DNA from: Conoideocrella luteorostrata
Lineage: Eukaryota > Ascomycota > Sordariomycetes > Hypocreales > Clavicipitaceae
Direction of reading: 5' to 3'
Assembly: GCA_032433595.1 (NCBI GenBank)
Contig: JASWJB010000114.1
Span: 1-64,000 of the forward strand
Length of the DNA stretch: 64,000 nt
Shown here one piece after another: positions 23,860 to 34,947 of the stretch. Position numbers and translations under genes: made by a program. Position 1 is the stretch's first letter; each line of letters opens with the position of its first letter. The notes beneath the pieces were generated by a model, which saw only the letters and a program-made list of their open reading frames with translations, ran no database searches and was not told the origin of the DNA.

Positions 23860-26201
23860 ATGGATTCGAACCCTCCGCCGTCATCCTCCCGGCGGCCACG
23901 AACAGGCTCACAGCTCCAGGCTTCGGCCCTCGCATCCGCCCCTGCAGGGACTAGCCGACCAACGTCACGCCTCCAACTCGATCCAGCGACACCGGCAGAG
24001 TCGGATGGCTCGGGCGGCGAATATTTTGATACTTTGAGTACGGCGCCCTCGCAAAGGTCAAGGTTGTCGACGGCATCCTTCAGCAGGCTGCCCAGCGCGG
24101 GAGGCGTTTCCGAGGGGAATGGCATGACAACCACGGCGATCGAGCGATCACGAAGACCAAGTATTCGCATCCGTCGAAGCTCGGTCGGACTAACGGGCCA
24201 GCAACAAGCGGTGACCAACGTGCAAGATGCTGCGCCTGATGCGCAACTTCAGAACAGACATGAATCGTTTCGTGGTAACCGGCCGAGGAGCGTGTCCCAG
24301 CCAGGTCCTGCACCTCCGGCTGGGGGAGATGTTCTTAGCAGGACAAGGAACTCGCGGCAGCCTCCTCCGCAGATAACTTTGGCCCGTCTGACAGAAGAAG
24401 GGTCGCGACCGACCATGGCAGAATTGGGATTGGCACCTGCAGGCACGTCACCGTTATCTCCCAGTGCTTCCATGCCAGTGGCAGCTGGTCTGGAGAGGAG
24501 TCACAGCATGGGGGAGATGGGTGCCGATGAGACTGAGATTGTTAGGCCAGCAAGACGGAGCCTCGTTGGTAGAATATTTCGACCTGGTTTGAGACGGTCG
24601 TCCGTTGTTCCACCAGCGCCACAGCAGGATGCCGGTGCGAGGCATGAGGACGAGTATAATGAGGAGTTGGTGGATTGGTTGGACATAATTGGTATGTTGC
24701 CCGTTTTTAATGACAGCTTTAATGACGATAGACTAATCCATCATTAGATCCCGAAGTACAGACACTTTCGACGCTGACAAACGTGCAAAATTCGCTTTTT
24801 ATCCCCGACCTAGGAAGCTGGGTTAATCGAAGACCGACATACGTGCTATCACAACCAGATGCGTTGCTAACACGGCCTGCTTCGTCAAGAGATCCCATTC
24901 CGCCGTCGGAGGAGCCAACCATTGAAGAAGAACCAGAGAGGGAAGAAGGAGAAGACGACGACGGTCAGCGACCTGAAAAGGAAGATGACGTCGCCCCCAC
25001 GCCCCATATCCGACGCGCCGATACCATTACATCACAAATATCGAACTCGCACTACGCTGCGCTCCCCCACGGCAAGTCTTTGGAAGGTTGGACCGCCGCA
25101 GAGAAGTGGGAGATGGACGACCATGTTCGCCACATGCTACACTCCCGGAGATCCAAGTTCAAACGGCAAATGAAAGGATTTGGACAGTACGTACGGCGAC
25201 CTCTTGGGTTCTTCGTCACGCTTTACGCTACACTGATTACGTTATTTGGTCTGGCGTGGGTTTTGTTCTTGATCGGATGGATCTACGTTGGCGAGGAGCA
25301 AGTATACGCTATTCACATTATCGACAGCGTCCTAGTGGCGCTATTTGCCATCATGGGCGACGGCTTGGCTCCTTTTCGAGCCATCGACACATACCACATG
25401 ATTTTCATTGCTCGGTATGCTCGCATCATTGCCAAGGCAAGAAAAAAGGCCGCCAAGGCTTCAAAACAATCTGAGTCGGGTGCAAACGGGAAAAACAAGG
25501 ACACCAGCGCTTCTGAGAAACAAAACGAAACGAGCACGGCGGCAGAGACCCAGGCCGTCAGCGAACGGCCTATCCAGCAACGCAACACTTATGTTATACC
25601 CCCCATAGCCGTCGACAACGAAACCAACCTAGACGGCAGTAATAATAATGACGGCAACAACAAAAGTAGAAATAGCAGCAGCAACGGCTTCAACCCCGGG
25701 CTCGATCCCGACCTGGAAGACGCAAAATCCGTCATGACAGACTGCTCTCTCGAAGCAGACTATCTCACATCAAAGCAGCGCAAATCGCTTGAGCACCATC
25801 AAAAGAAACTCTCCAAGTCGCATTCTTTCTACAAACCTCATGAGACATTCACGCACCACGCCTTCCCGCTGGGACACCTGATGGCCATCATCATCCTCCT
25901 GGATTGTCATTCGTGCCTGCAAATTTCCCTGGGCGCAACCACATGGGGGATTGACTATCATCACCGTCCGTTTGCAATCACCACAGTGATTCTGTGCGTC
26001 AGCATAACCTGTAATTTGACAGCTGGCTTGGTGATTATGTTTGGTGATAGGAAGACGCGCAAGAAGGACGTGGTGGATTTGTTGCAGAGGCAGGCGTTGA
26101 CTGGGGATGCGATCAAGAAGGTGGAAAAGAAGAAGAAGAAGCAGGATCAGGAGGCTGATGGTGAGGGTGTGTTGACGGGGAAAAGCATTGCGGATAATTG
26201 A
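23860..26201 (+). CDS. DUF2985-like fungal integral membrane protein
   Basis: Two exons (23860-24691, 24748-26201) flank a 56-nt intron; the split Asp codon G|AT restores frame. The product is 761 residues. The first 280 residues are Ser/Pro/Arg-rich and probably disordered, with an acidic tract around residues 335-365 (EEEPEREEGEDDDG). A conserved-looking core follows: KSLEGWTAAEKWEMDDHVRHML, then a double membrane segment near 428-455 (PLGFFVTLYATLITLFGLAW) and another at about 465-500. After a Lys/Ser/Asn-rich loop come the last hydrophobic pair (FPLGHLMAIIILLDCHSCLQ; ITTVILCVSITCNLTAGLVIMFG) and a Lys-rich tail. The arrangement matches what I know of the DUF2985 family, whose function is not established. 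It ends 297 bp from the convergent GH47 gene. Confidence 0.85.
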
Positions 26202-26427
26202 CTCATAATATACCAAGATGGAGCAGCCCGGTGTTTTTTTTTAAAAGAACGGGAATATTCAAGATTTATCCTGCATACTGATAGACAACTTTTATTTTAT
26301 CTTACTAGAGCATTAGCGTAGCACACTGACCAATTTTATGCAATTCGATCATAAATGCAGTCTCTTTTTCAAACCATTTCGTAAATCAGCGTCCTTTCCT
26401 TCACTTATAAATCCTATATCTTATCGT

Positions 26428-26448
26428 ACACACACACACACACACACC
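26428..26448. repeat. (CA)n microsatellite
   Basis: About ten CA dinucleotides between the convergent 3' ends of the DUF2985-like and GH47 genes. Confidence 0.9.
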
Positions 26449-26498
26449 AGATAGTCCAGCTACTCTGTCTGTTATTTACATTGTAACAACAAATCCAC

Positions 26499-28331
26499 TT
26501 ACTTTAACCGCTTGAACGGATGCGCCTCGGTATTAAACACCCAGTCGTCCAGACTGATCAGGTCGGGCTCCGAAAAGATCAAATAAAAATACTTGAGCGT
26601 CTCGCCCAGCCAGAAGCTCTCCATCGAGTCCGCCATCTCGACCGGTTGGCCATCCTCGGGATTCATGTCCTTGACGGCACTGTTGGCCAGCTTGGTGGAC
26701 GTGAGGTTGTCGATGGCCTTCCACATCTCCCACGCCTTTTCCTGCCACTTCCTGTCACCGGTGACGCGGTACATGATGAAGACGCTTTCTATGGCCTCCG
26801 GCCGGAGGATGTATCGCGAATCACCGAGCTTGGAGAACGACGGTGGCAGACGGTGCTGCTTGATGATGGACTCGGCCTCCTTGGAGCCGCCGCCGGCGGA
26901 GTGGGCCCGCATGACTTCCGCATGCCATCTCTCCTGGCTCCAGGTGCATGGCTCCTCCTGCTGGCTGGAGCTGGAGCTGGAGCTGGAGCTGGGGCAAGGG
27001 GTGAGGTAGAAGGTCTCGGGCATGACGCCGGTGCGGAAGGACTTGTAGGCCCATACGCAGCCGTCGGTGAGCTTCTCGCCGTACGAGACGTGCTCTTGGC
27101 TCTGGATGAGCTGCCCGCCGAGGCCGAGCATGCCGCCCGTGAAGCAGGTCAAGTGGCCGGAGGACGGGTGCATAGAGGACTTTCTGTTGACGTCGTCGCT
27201 GTCGACGTTGAGGAAGCCGGGGAAGAGGATGTCGTCGTCGTGGGGGGTCATGGGGCGGAAGAAGAGCTTCGCGCTGGCCGCTTCCATGCTCTTGGTGTAC
27301 ATGTCGTAGTATATCCCCTTCTTCTGGCCGAGGAGCGCCATCATCTTGGGCAGATACTCGTAGGTGCTGTCCGCCATGCCGCCGAGGGTGTACAGGGCTC
27401 CCGCGTCGAAATACTCCTTCTGGGCGTCCACAATGATGGGCCACATGCCCGGGACCTTGCTCTTGCTTTGGGACTGGGCCAGCAATTCGCTGATGTGCTG
27501 CACGGCGTCGTAGTACTTTGGATCCCTGGTCACGAGACTCAGCCGCGTGAACTCCATGGTGAGGGATCCGATCTCGGCGAGAAGCGTGCTGCTCGAGGCG
27601 GTCTGCTTGTAGCCGTACGCCGCGTCGTGGAGATTCCACCGCGTGATGGGCAGATGGTTCGGCGTGTCGAACGCCTTGTAGATCAAGTCCCCCACGTTGT
27701 GCGCCTTGGTCAACAGCCTCCTGTCGCCGCTCAGGTCGTACGCCGACAGCAGCCCGCCGAGGAACCGAATCGTCGTCTCAAAGACGTTGATCTGCTTATC
27801 CCGCGTGGACAGGAACACAGCATTCTCGGCAACATCGTACACGGCCTCATCGAACTCCTGCTTGAGCCCCATGATCCACAGCGTGTCGAGCGAATCGATC
27901 AGCGTGGCGCCCCATCCGCCAAAGGTGTCCTTGGCGCCCCCCGACACGGGCTTCACCTCGTCTCTCAGCCATGCGTACTTTTTGTAGGCGTTCCACGCCT
28001 TCTGAAACGACTCCTTGACGTCCTTTTGGCGGGCGAGTCGCACTTGCTTGTCCTGCGCCGTCTCCGTCGGGAACTTGGCCGCCTGCACGGGCGGCAGGGT
28101 GTCTGGCGCGGAGGTCGGCAGGGGCCGGAACGAGGTGACGGGGTAGTTGTGCTTGATTGTCCTCCAGAAGTAGTCCTTGTCGGGCTCGTACTTGGTGTAT
28201 CCGGTCATGGGCTTGGTGGGCACCTTGCCGCTGTTGGACGACGAGGTGAGTTCCCAGGCCCGCCAGACGGTCAGCAGGGCGAAGAGGGCGAGCAGGCCGG
28301 AGAGGATCCGCCGCCGGCCGAGAGACATCAT
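26499..28331 (-). CDS. Class I alpha-1,2-mannosidase, GH47, type II membrane protein
   Basis: An uninterrupted 610-codon gene. A short basic N terminus (MMSLGRRR) and one hydrophobic span (about 9-26) form a signal anchor, so the enzyme should sit in the ER or Golgi membrane with its catalytic domain in the lumen. There it would remove alpha-1,2-linked mannose from N-glycans. GH47 landmarks include FGGWGATLIDSLDTLWIMGL (about 137-156), FETTIRFLGGLLSAYDLSGD, HLTCFTGGMLGLG, GVMPETFYL, YILRPEAIES and the ending NTEAHPF, whose Thr is the usual calcium ligand. A run of nine serines (PCPSSS...QQEEPC) interrupts the domain. It is encoded by a GGAGCT-type hexanucleotide repeat (about 26963-26992) and is an insertion relative to what I expect of the family. 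Codons are strongly G/C-ending, which leaves a long open frame on the other strand that I regard as a shadow. Confidence 0.95.
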   Translation of the reverse strand: MMSLGRRRILSGLLALFALLTVWRAWELTSSSNSGKVPTKPMTGYTKYEPDKDYFWRTIKHNYPVTSFRPLPTSAPDTLPPVQAAKFPTETAQDKQVRLARQKDVKESFQKAWNAYKKYAWLRDEVKPVSGGAKDTFGGWGATLIDSLDTLWIMGLKQEFDEAVYDVAENAVFLSTRDKQINVFETTIRFLGGLLSAYDLSGDRRLLTKAHNVGDLIYKAFDTPNHLPITRWNLHDAAYGYKQTASSSTLLAEIGSLTMEFTRLSLVTRDPKYYDAVQHISELLAQSQSKSKVPGMWPIIVDAQKEYFDAGALYTLGGMADSTYEYLPKMMALLGQKKGIYYDMYTKSMEAASAKLFFRPMTPHDDDILFPGFLNVDSDDVNRKSSMHPSSGHLTCFTGGMLGLGGQLIQSQEHVSYGEKLTDGCVWAYKSFRTGVMPETFYLTPCPSSSSSSSSSQQEEPCTWSQERWHAEVMRAHSAGGGSKEAESIIKQHRLPPSFSKLGDSRYILRPEAIESVFIMYRVTGDRKWQEKAWEMWKAIDNLTSTKLANSAVKDMNPEDGQPVEMADSMESFWLGETLKYFYLIFSEPDLISLDDWVFNTEAHPFKRLK

Positions 28332-28835
28332 GGTGGTGGTTCCGAGGGATATGACATGAGATAGATATTCAGGTGAGACGATGAAGCATTGCTGTGAAAA
28401 GAGAGATGAGGGTGAGACCGAGGGTGAGAATGTTGGTTGGTGAGCATGAGGATGAATGAGATGGCTTCAGAGGCGGTCGATTGATTCCCTGAGAGCAGCG
28501 ACCGGAAAGTGGATGCTGGAATGTGCCTGGTTGGGGCGCGTTGATTGGACACGCCGCTAGCTGCCGCACAATTCCTCCGTGCCGTGCTCTGCCGTCCCGG
28601 GAGTGAGCGGGCAGACAGATCAGTGCCAGTTCGGCTGGTCTGGTCTGTGCGCTATCATTTTCAGGGGCTCTTTCCTAAATTGTCAATTCGCTCACGTCGA
28701 GGGGACGGACAAGCGGACGGGTACACCTTAGCTGATGTGCCGCCGTAGACGGGGTCTCGTGTCGCCCAAGTCATGTATTTTCACTGTGCACCCAGCGAGG
28801 GCCAACATGTCTGTTCCGCGTATCGTTGACGGAAA

Positions 28836-28872
28836 CAAAAAAGTAAAAATAAAATTAAAATAAAAATAAAAA
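28836..28872. repeat. A-rich (TAAAAA)n tract
   Basis: An almost pure A/T run of TAAAAA/TAAAAT units in non-coding DNA between the GH47 and kinesin genes. Confidence 0.85.
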
Positions 28873-29228
28873 TATTGTTTTCCGTGCATCTTTATTGGGT
28901 GCTGAGCTACGTATCGCCAGCATCTACCATCTGCGCCATGGCAATCATACGGCACGTAACACCAATTTACAAACTGCTTTGTGATGTAATTTCCCAACCA
29001 TGGCGTCCCCTTTCTTCGAGCCAGATAACCAGATGTGTGTCCAAACAAACGCCATCACCTTATCTAACGGCATGCCTACTCCGTATCTGCACTAACTACA
29101 GCGGGAGGCGCAATGTATCTTGCCCTCTCCATGTACCACAAGAATAGGGTTGCCATATTAGGAAGGGTGGGGGACAATACCTGATGGAGGAAAAATAGAT
29201 AATGCCACATACTGTAACTAACTAGTGG

Positions 29229-29264
29229 TTGTGAGTGTGAGAGTGAGAGTGAGAGTGAGTGAGA
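29229..29264. repeat. (GTGAGA)n repeat
   Basis: Tandem GTGTGA/GAGTGA units just downstream of the kinesin stop codon, within its likely 3' UTR. Confidence 0.85.
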
Positions 29265-29331
29265 ACGTTCAAGCACGAGCGAGTGAGTGTACTCCGTTCG
29301 AGACGCTCATTGATCATCACCCCCTCACACC

Positions 29332-31375
29332 TCACACAGCCAAATGATAGAACCTCGTAGCCGCATCGTACTCCAATATAACCTCACCATCCATATTCTC
29401 GACATCAATCACCACGTTCCTCCACAGATTCACTGTATACGCACCCTTCAACACAGCCGGCGAGACCATAGCACAAAGGAAGCGCTTGTGCTGGCCGCTC
29501 GCTGTCCGGTTGTCTTCTGATCCGACATCAACCCTGCGGCCCATGGTGTCCTGCGAAGTCGCCCCGGCCGCGGCGGCGGGACAGAGCACCACGGCAATTT
29601 GGAGTCCGTCATAGTATCCCATCCGGTAGTCCGCGGGTGGCGTCCAGCTGACGGTCATTCCGGGACGTATGCGGTCCTTGAATGGCGTGGACTTTGCGGA
29701 TTCGTCCGGGTCGCGGCTCGACGATCTGTCAAAGTTCTTGAGGTGGGCTAGAACACTGTCTGAGCCGTCGTCTTCGGCAGTGTCCTTTGTCTTTTGCTGG
29801 CGAGAGTCCACATGCAGCTGCCACAGCTTGGAGCGGAACGCTGTGACCTGTTCGTGAATCACGCCCGGGGTTCTGAGGCAGCGGGATTCGAATTCCGGGG
29901 CTGGCAAACGAAGGAGCTGCGTGCCTGATTCCTGGGGGGCTAATAGAGCAGCATCGACGGGAGGCGATCCTGACTTTTAGGGAAAAGGGAAATTGTCAGT
30001 TCGCACCGCACCGCACCGCACCGCCTGGTATCATATGGAAAAAGTAATGAATTGATGTTTACTCACGTTTTCTGCAATCCAAGCCCGCAGCTGCTCATTA
30101 CTCCAAGTCATCGGCACGTCCGCTTTGTACTTGGCTTCCTTCCCCTGCGACACAAACACTCTCAGCATCTCCGCATACCTCAGCGTATTTCGACTGGCTC
30201 CAATGTCCAGCAAGTTCGGATTCACACACGCCATGATGACGTTCTTGCAAATCCTCGACCCGGCCGGGTCAAACACATGCTTCAGCACCTTGGTCAACGT
30301 GCTCTGTCTAAACGGCACATAGGGCCTCCTCTTTGCCTGCGCGCCCATCACAGCATCGGCCTCGACCTTGCCCCGGATGCAGTCCTTCAGAACTGACAGG
30401 CTGACATTGATTTCCTTGGCTTCCTTCATGCGCTCCGCGTCATGGGCGTCCTTGTCTCGTGCTGCTTCAGAGCCCGCCAGATCAATAAGGTAAAGAATTC
30501 CATCCTCAGCGCTGGGCACATCCTCGATCACAACGCGGATCCTGCAAATAGCGTGGGAGCGGGAGGAAGTGTCGTTCTTCTTGGTTGCCTCGGTGCGGCG
30601 AAACTTGGTGGCGTGCTCGATGTGCCTGAGCACTTCGGCGGTGCTGCTGACCTCGTGTTCCAGCGCACCAAAGAGCTGCGTATTGCCGAAGGAGTCTTCG
30701 AGAACGGAGATGGCGCGTCTGTCGTTGAGCAAATCTGCATGTGATGGGTTTAGCAACGCGACTGGTTGCTCTGGTCAGAAGTTGATAAAAACGCACCGTA
30801 TGCTGCGTTGCCAGCAAGTTCAGTCACTGAAATGTACAGCTTCCTCCGTCCCTCGAGGTGTCCCTCCATGAGAGACTTCGAGACCAATTTCTCAATTCCG
30901 CTCACAGTAAACGTCTTGCCGGAGCCAGTCTGGCCATAAGCAAACAGTGTGCCGATGCCGCCGCCCCAGACCCACGGGACGAGGTGCTTCACAGAGTCTT
31001 CGTAGATTTGTTCGGTTCCCACTTCAGAGCCGTACGATCGATCTACGACATACGCAGAAGACTATTAAAGCGTACGTTAGCAAGCAGCCCACGGTTTGCG
31101 TATAAGCCGGTGAACCATACTTTCAATGTCGGCTGCCCTCTAATTGCCCGCCTCAGCTCATGAGCATCTATAACGCCCGGCTCGTCGGGTCTTGCAAATA
31201 TAGAAGCCGGCAGTCCCTCATTCGTCTCCTCCTCTGAGAGCGGACGAACACGAACGCACACAATATTGTCGACTGCCGAGACGGCATTGGGAGGAGCCGC
31301 GGTTTTCCCCTCCAGCTTGGCTCGCTTCAGGAGCCATTGGTATCTATCAAGGTTGCTGGTAATGAAAGCTTCCAT
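29332..31375 (-). CDS. Kinesin-like motor protein
   Basis: Four exons in transcript order: 31121-31375, 30797-31061, 30067-30734 and 29332-29973. The introns are 59, 62 and 93 nt, and all joins keep the frame. The product is 609 residues. The N-terminal motor starts at about residue 36 (VDNIVCVRVRPLSEEE). It has the P-loop GQTGSGKT (128-135), switch I NDTSSRSH (227-234), switch II DLAGSEA (258-264) and the neck-side LRYAEMLRVFV. It should bind microtubules and hydrolyse ATP. The C-terminal about 210 residues (one exon) contain no obvious coiled coil. Instead there is a polar stretch, then an apparently beta-rich segment (MTVSWTPPADYRMGYYDG to the ending EVILEYDAATRFYHLAV). The short N terminus before the motor and the size suggest a compact kinesin, possibly kinesin-13-like, but I would not fix the subfamily. 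The third intron contains a GCACC pentamer repeat. Confidence 0.92.
30002..30024. repeat. GCACC pentamer repeat inside a kinesin intron
   Basis: Four to five tandem GCACC units lie within the third kinesin intron (29974-30066). They may explain why this intron is the longest of the three. Confidence 0.9.
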
Positions 31376-32435
31376 TGTGAAGTTGAGACAGTAAATTGTT
31401 GTAGTCTTATATTTTAATGGGATAAGTAATTGTCTACTGCAGCTGCGGCGTAGCGGGTGGGGAATGCCTCATCATAAAGAAGTTCGGGCTTTAAGCGTTA
31501 GTATATATACTAGCATACAATAGTTGCTGCCTGTTCCTGATTTACTTTCGCATATTGTATAGTGGCGCCATGTAAGACATGTGTACTCCGTAGACGAATC
31601 ATCTCTCATGGAACGGCGAGTGTGCGCAAGATCAGCGACACAAAGCCAGGATCGGCAACAAAGAAAAAGCAGCGTATTGAATGCCGGCCGAGTAAGATCC
31701 GTAGTTAGTTAGTGATTTCCAATTTCAGCAGCTAGTCGACGCCTCGCCGCAACTCAAGCGCGGTGTTGCTGAGCAACATGGCCAATCTATATGGCTGCCT
31801 GGACCGGCGCAGCCGCTCACACCACCCACGGTAACAGACCCCTGCGGATCGCGCTGTTTCACTTTATGTCGGTGCCTAGTAACTATTGGCAAGTTGCAAG
31901 AAGTATATACCCGTACTGGCCCAACTTGGCTAAGGCAGCAGAGAAAAAGTAGCAACAATTGCTGCTTAATGTGCGTCCCCGTGTGGATAAATCCCCATGT
32001 GAGGCAATTAAAATTAAGTCTCACTTCTTTTCGGTAGTGCTGACGGGTGAGAGCTGTCGTTTTACTCCGTCCTGGTGGGTAAATAGAAAAGCTAGCGATT
32101 GGAATACGATTCATCGATTAAAAGGGAGAATGTAGTGAAATCACTTGCTACTGTACTCCGTACGGAATAAGTAAATACGTTTAGTCGTTATTCGCCTAGA
32201 ATCAGGAAGCAATCACACGTGTAACACAATAGAGGTAGCGCAAACGACAACTAGTCAAGTAATAGCAATACATATTGACTCGCGCTACTATGGCGCGGTG
32301 TTCTCAGAACGGGGGAGAGCTACGAAAATTACGAAGATGCAAACTGCCAATAAGGAGGGGGAAAGAAATAAAGAGTATCTGTGCACGCAACGAGGTCATG
32401 CCTCAGCCTCCAACCAGTCGTCAAAACAGCGTTAA
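31376..32435. other. 1.1-kb intergenic stretch
   Basis: This is the 5' side of the kinesin and the 3' side of the orphan gene, both on the minus strand. It has TACTCCGTA motifs at 31584 and 32154-32169, the latter with an inverted half. No gene seen. Confidence 0.55.
32154..32169. repeat. TACTCCGTA with inverted half-site
   Basis: TACTCCGTACGGAATA is a perfect 9-mer running into its reverse half. It belongs to the intergenic motif family. Confidence 0.85.
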
Positions 32436-33993
32436 TCACAATTTAAGAGGGAATCGGCTCATGAGACGATGCGCCTCCGCCTCACTGTGTTTAGTCCGTA
32501 AAAGTTTATCAATGCTTTTGTAGCACACCTCAACAGCCTTTTTCAAGTTATGGTATTGGGCGTTGTCTTGCTGTAGACGAGGACAACGCGCGCTTACGAC
32601 GCGGGCACGTTCATTGACAGGCTGAAAAATTCGAAGACATTAGCCAGAACCCAATGCTGGAACTAGGTTGTAAATAGCACTCACAAGGCGGGCGTCGTAC
32701 GGGAATTGGACTTTTAGTTTGTCCTCTCGATCACGCACTAGTTTATGGTATGCGTCTTTCGTCCTCTACAAAGGGACACATGGTTAGCAAAGTGATTTAA
32801 ATAAAAAGAATCAGATCAGGGACGAACATGGCCACCACGATTATCAGTCGGACACATCCCGTGCTTTTGACAGTGCATCTTGAAGACTGATAAAAAGGAA
32901 CGCGCTATCTTGGCGGCAGAAGCAACCACGCTATGACGGACGAAAAGCGAATAAGTAAAAGAACCGTTTTCGTCTTTAAGAATAAAAGTTTCGAGGAATT
33001 CCCACACTGCAAGGAGGTCATAAAAATTCCCCGCCATCAATCCAGAAAATATCTATAAAGGATTAGTCGAGCCCAAGCACAAGACAAGACGAATTCAAAC
33101 CGAGATACACACTTGGAAACAAGTGGCCAACCCTGTTTCTCTACATGTTTTGCACTTTTGGAGGCGACCATGTTCAGCGGTGTAGGTGCAGTGAATGTCA
33201 AGAGAGGCTGGTGTGACGAGCTCTGCGGCTTTTACCAGAGCCTCCAGATTCATGGTGGCTCCTTCCATGCAGTAAAAACAGCACAAGTTGGAACCAATCA
33301 TCGACGGATCATCGACCGCAATTTGCCAACGCGTGCGAACGGAGGGGGAGCGTCTAGCCGCCGTCATAAACTCTTGAGACTCCGGACCGGGGGAATTGCG
33401 TGTACTAAGAAGTCGGGTTCTTTCGCATGTGGACGTAGGCGTAGGCGCCGCCGAAGTACGTGCCAGCTTGGGAGATACCATGTCAATACTCTCAGTAGAT
33501 TCAAACGTGCTGCTAGGGTCAGAAATCGCCTCGGGAGACGGGCGAGGTCGCTTTCGAGGAGGCTCAAAGGGAGTCTCAGGTTTAACGGGCTGGCACTGAA
33601 CCGGAACTACATTCAACGGGCCCTCGCGAACGTTCTTGGGGATATAAATAGGTGAATTCACTACAAAAAAATACTAGTCAACACATCATTTTAGATCAAC
33701 AAACGATTCAGACTTACTGAGCTCCTTGGGACCGTTGACAAACTTGATTCTGTATTTGTTGGGCCCCGACTCAGTTACCACTTCTTGAATACGGACGCGA
33801 GCTTCAATGGTGTCCCCGTCAAGATCAGCAAGGCTGCTCGTGTCTTTCGAAGGCCGTCCGTATGCAGAATTACGGGGACGAGGTTCCTTCAAGAATCCGT
33901 TAATACAATAGACAACAAGTACAAAAAAACAGAAATACTTACTGGAACGTCATTCCCACCCCTACGTCGTTTAGTCCGGCGAGCAGGCGGCAT
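32436..33993 (-). CDS. Orphan six-exon gene, Cys-rich basic protein of unknown function
   Basis: Exons in transcript order: 33943-33993, 33718-33886, 33113-33660, 32828-33052, 32685-32765 and 32436-32621. The five introns are all 56-63 nt with GT...AG ends, and several have a CTAAC-like branch. Every junction keeps one frame, giving 419 residues. The N terminus is basic (MPPARRTKRRRGG). A short segment near residues 43-70 (RVRIQEVVTESG, YRIKFVNG) could be a small beta-barrel of Tudor/chromo type; that is inference. A Pro/Ser-rich stretch with a likely nuclear signal (PPRKRPRPSP) follows. Next is a cysteine cluster, CCFYCMEG, HCTYTAEH and KCKTCRETGLATC, spaced like a zinc site and loosely recalling fungal DUF3716. 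The C terminus is mostly helical and charged. I do not recognise the family. The uniform introns and long shared frame argue for a real, expressed gene. Confidence 0.78.
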
Positions 33994-34947
33994 TGTGAGT
34001 TTTCCGGCAAGCGGATGGGTGTAAAAAAGTTACAAGACAGGCACCAAACCGAGGGGGCTTCAAACCAGACGTGGATGAAGAGCAAAGGAATCGCAAAAAC
34101 GGCTTGTGTGAAGGCAACGAAATCCACGTAAAACTGGTGACGGTGCCATTCTGCGATTAAGCACCAGTGTGCACGTATTCGTCCGTGCAAGGTGGTGCAC
34201 CAGGTGTATTGTCATGCCAACAGCTGGCAGAGCAGTCTGCCAGTGGCGGAAAACAGCTGAAGTCGTGATACTGGCCAACTGCGCGTTTGCAGCTACACCA
34301 ACTGTCATTCGAAATGCGGTTGGCGAAGCATTATTGCACAGAAACTCAGGTGCGAGAATACACATTCATTTCATTCAGTTATACAGCCAGTTTCCTCTGT
34401 CGATCGGAACAACCAATTAGCTGCGCCAATAACTTCAACTGCCGGGCAGGCGTGTTCTGTTCCCCACAACTCGCCTCCAGCTAGCCGTGCTTGCCGACTA
34501 TTCGTGAGACACGCTTGCCGAAGCCCCGAAGCCCGCCACATAGGTCATCAGTACAGCACCATTCTGGCAATGTCTCGTAACCCAGCGGGGTCAAGATGAC
34601 CCGAGGGCGCGACTCCAAGCGCATGTATTCCGCCGTTCACCAGCAGTGCGTCTGAGCATATTATTTAGTTGCAGCTATTTGAAGACCTGTCGCGCCTCAA
34701 ACACTCAGTATAGTGACTTCCCTAGACAATGTTTCCAAAGGCATTAATTAATACACACACGTCACTTAGCCCTGATATACTGTCGCTCGTGTCCGCCCCA
34801 GAGCTGCTCATGTTGTTAGCCCTCACCCACAACTCACCTATATCTCTCAACATAACATTTTCATCCTGCCCTTTCCCTTGACTGTAAACTCGCCTCCCCA
34901 CAAACCACCTGCTATAAGTCAGGCACCGCAATCGGCTTCCTCCCACA
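33994..34947. promoter_or_regulatory. Shared divergent intergenic region, orphan gene / NAT
   Basis: The orphan gene (minus) and the N-acetyltransferase gene (plus) start 954 bp apart, head to head, so this stretch should carry both promoters. I see no third gene and no TACGGAGTA motif. No specific factor site can be defended. Confidence 0.5.

Larger units (their letters stand above)
28332..29331. other. 1.0-kb intergenic stretch
   Basis: This runs from the GH47 start region (plus side) to the kinesin stop codon. It holds an A-rich tract (28836-28872), a TACTCCGTA motif (29077-29085) and a GTGAGA repeat (29229-29264). No gene seen. Confidence 0.6.

Noticed and set aside
23833..23875. tRNA-like A box (TGGTGCAGTGG) and B box (GGATTCGAACCC)
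   Set aside because: The boxes are too close together, there is no room for an anticodon arm, and no acceptor stem pairs. The B-box match overlaps the start codon region of the DUF2985-like gene.
26520..28364. 614-codon open frame on the plus strand opposite the GH47 gene
   Set aside because: It is the exact antisense of a clear GH47 gene with G/C-ending codons. The composition (Val/Leu/Arg/Gly-rich) and lack of any domain mark it as a shadow.
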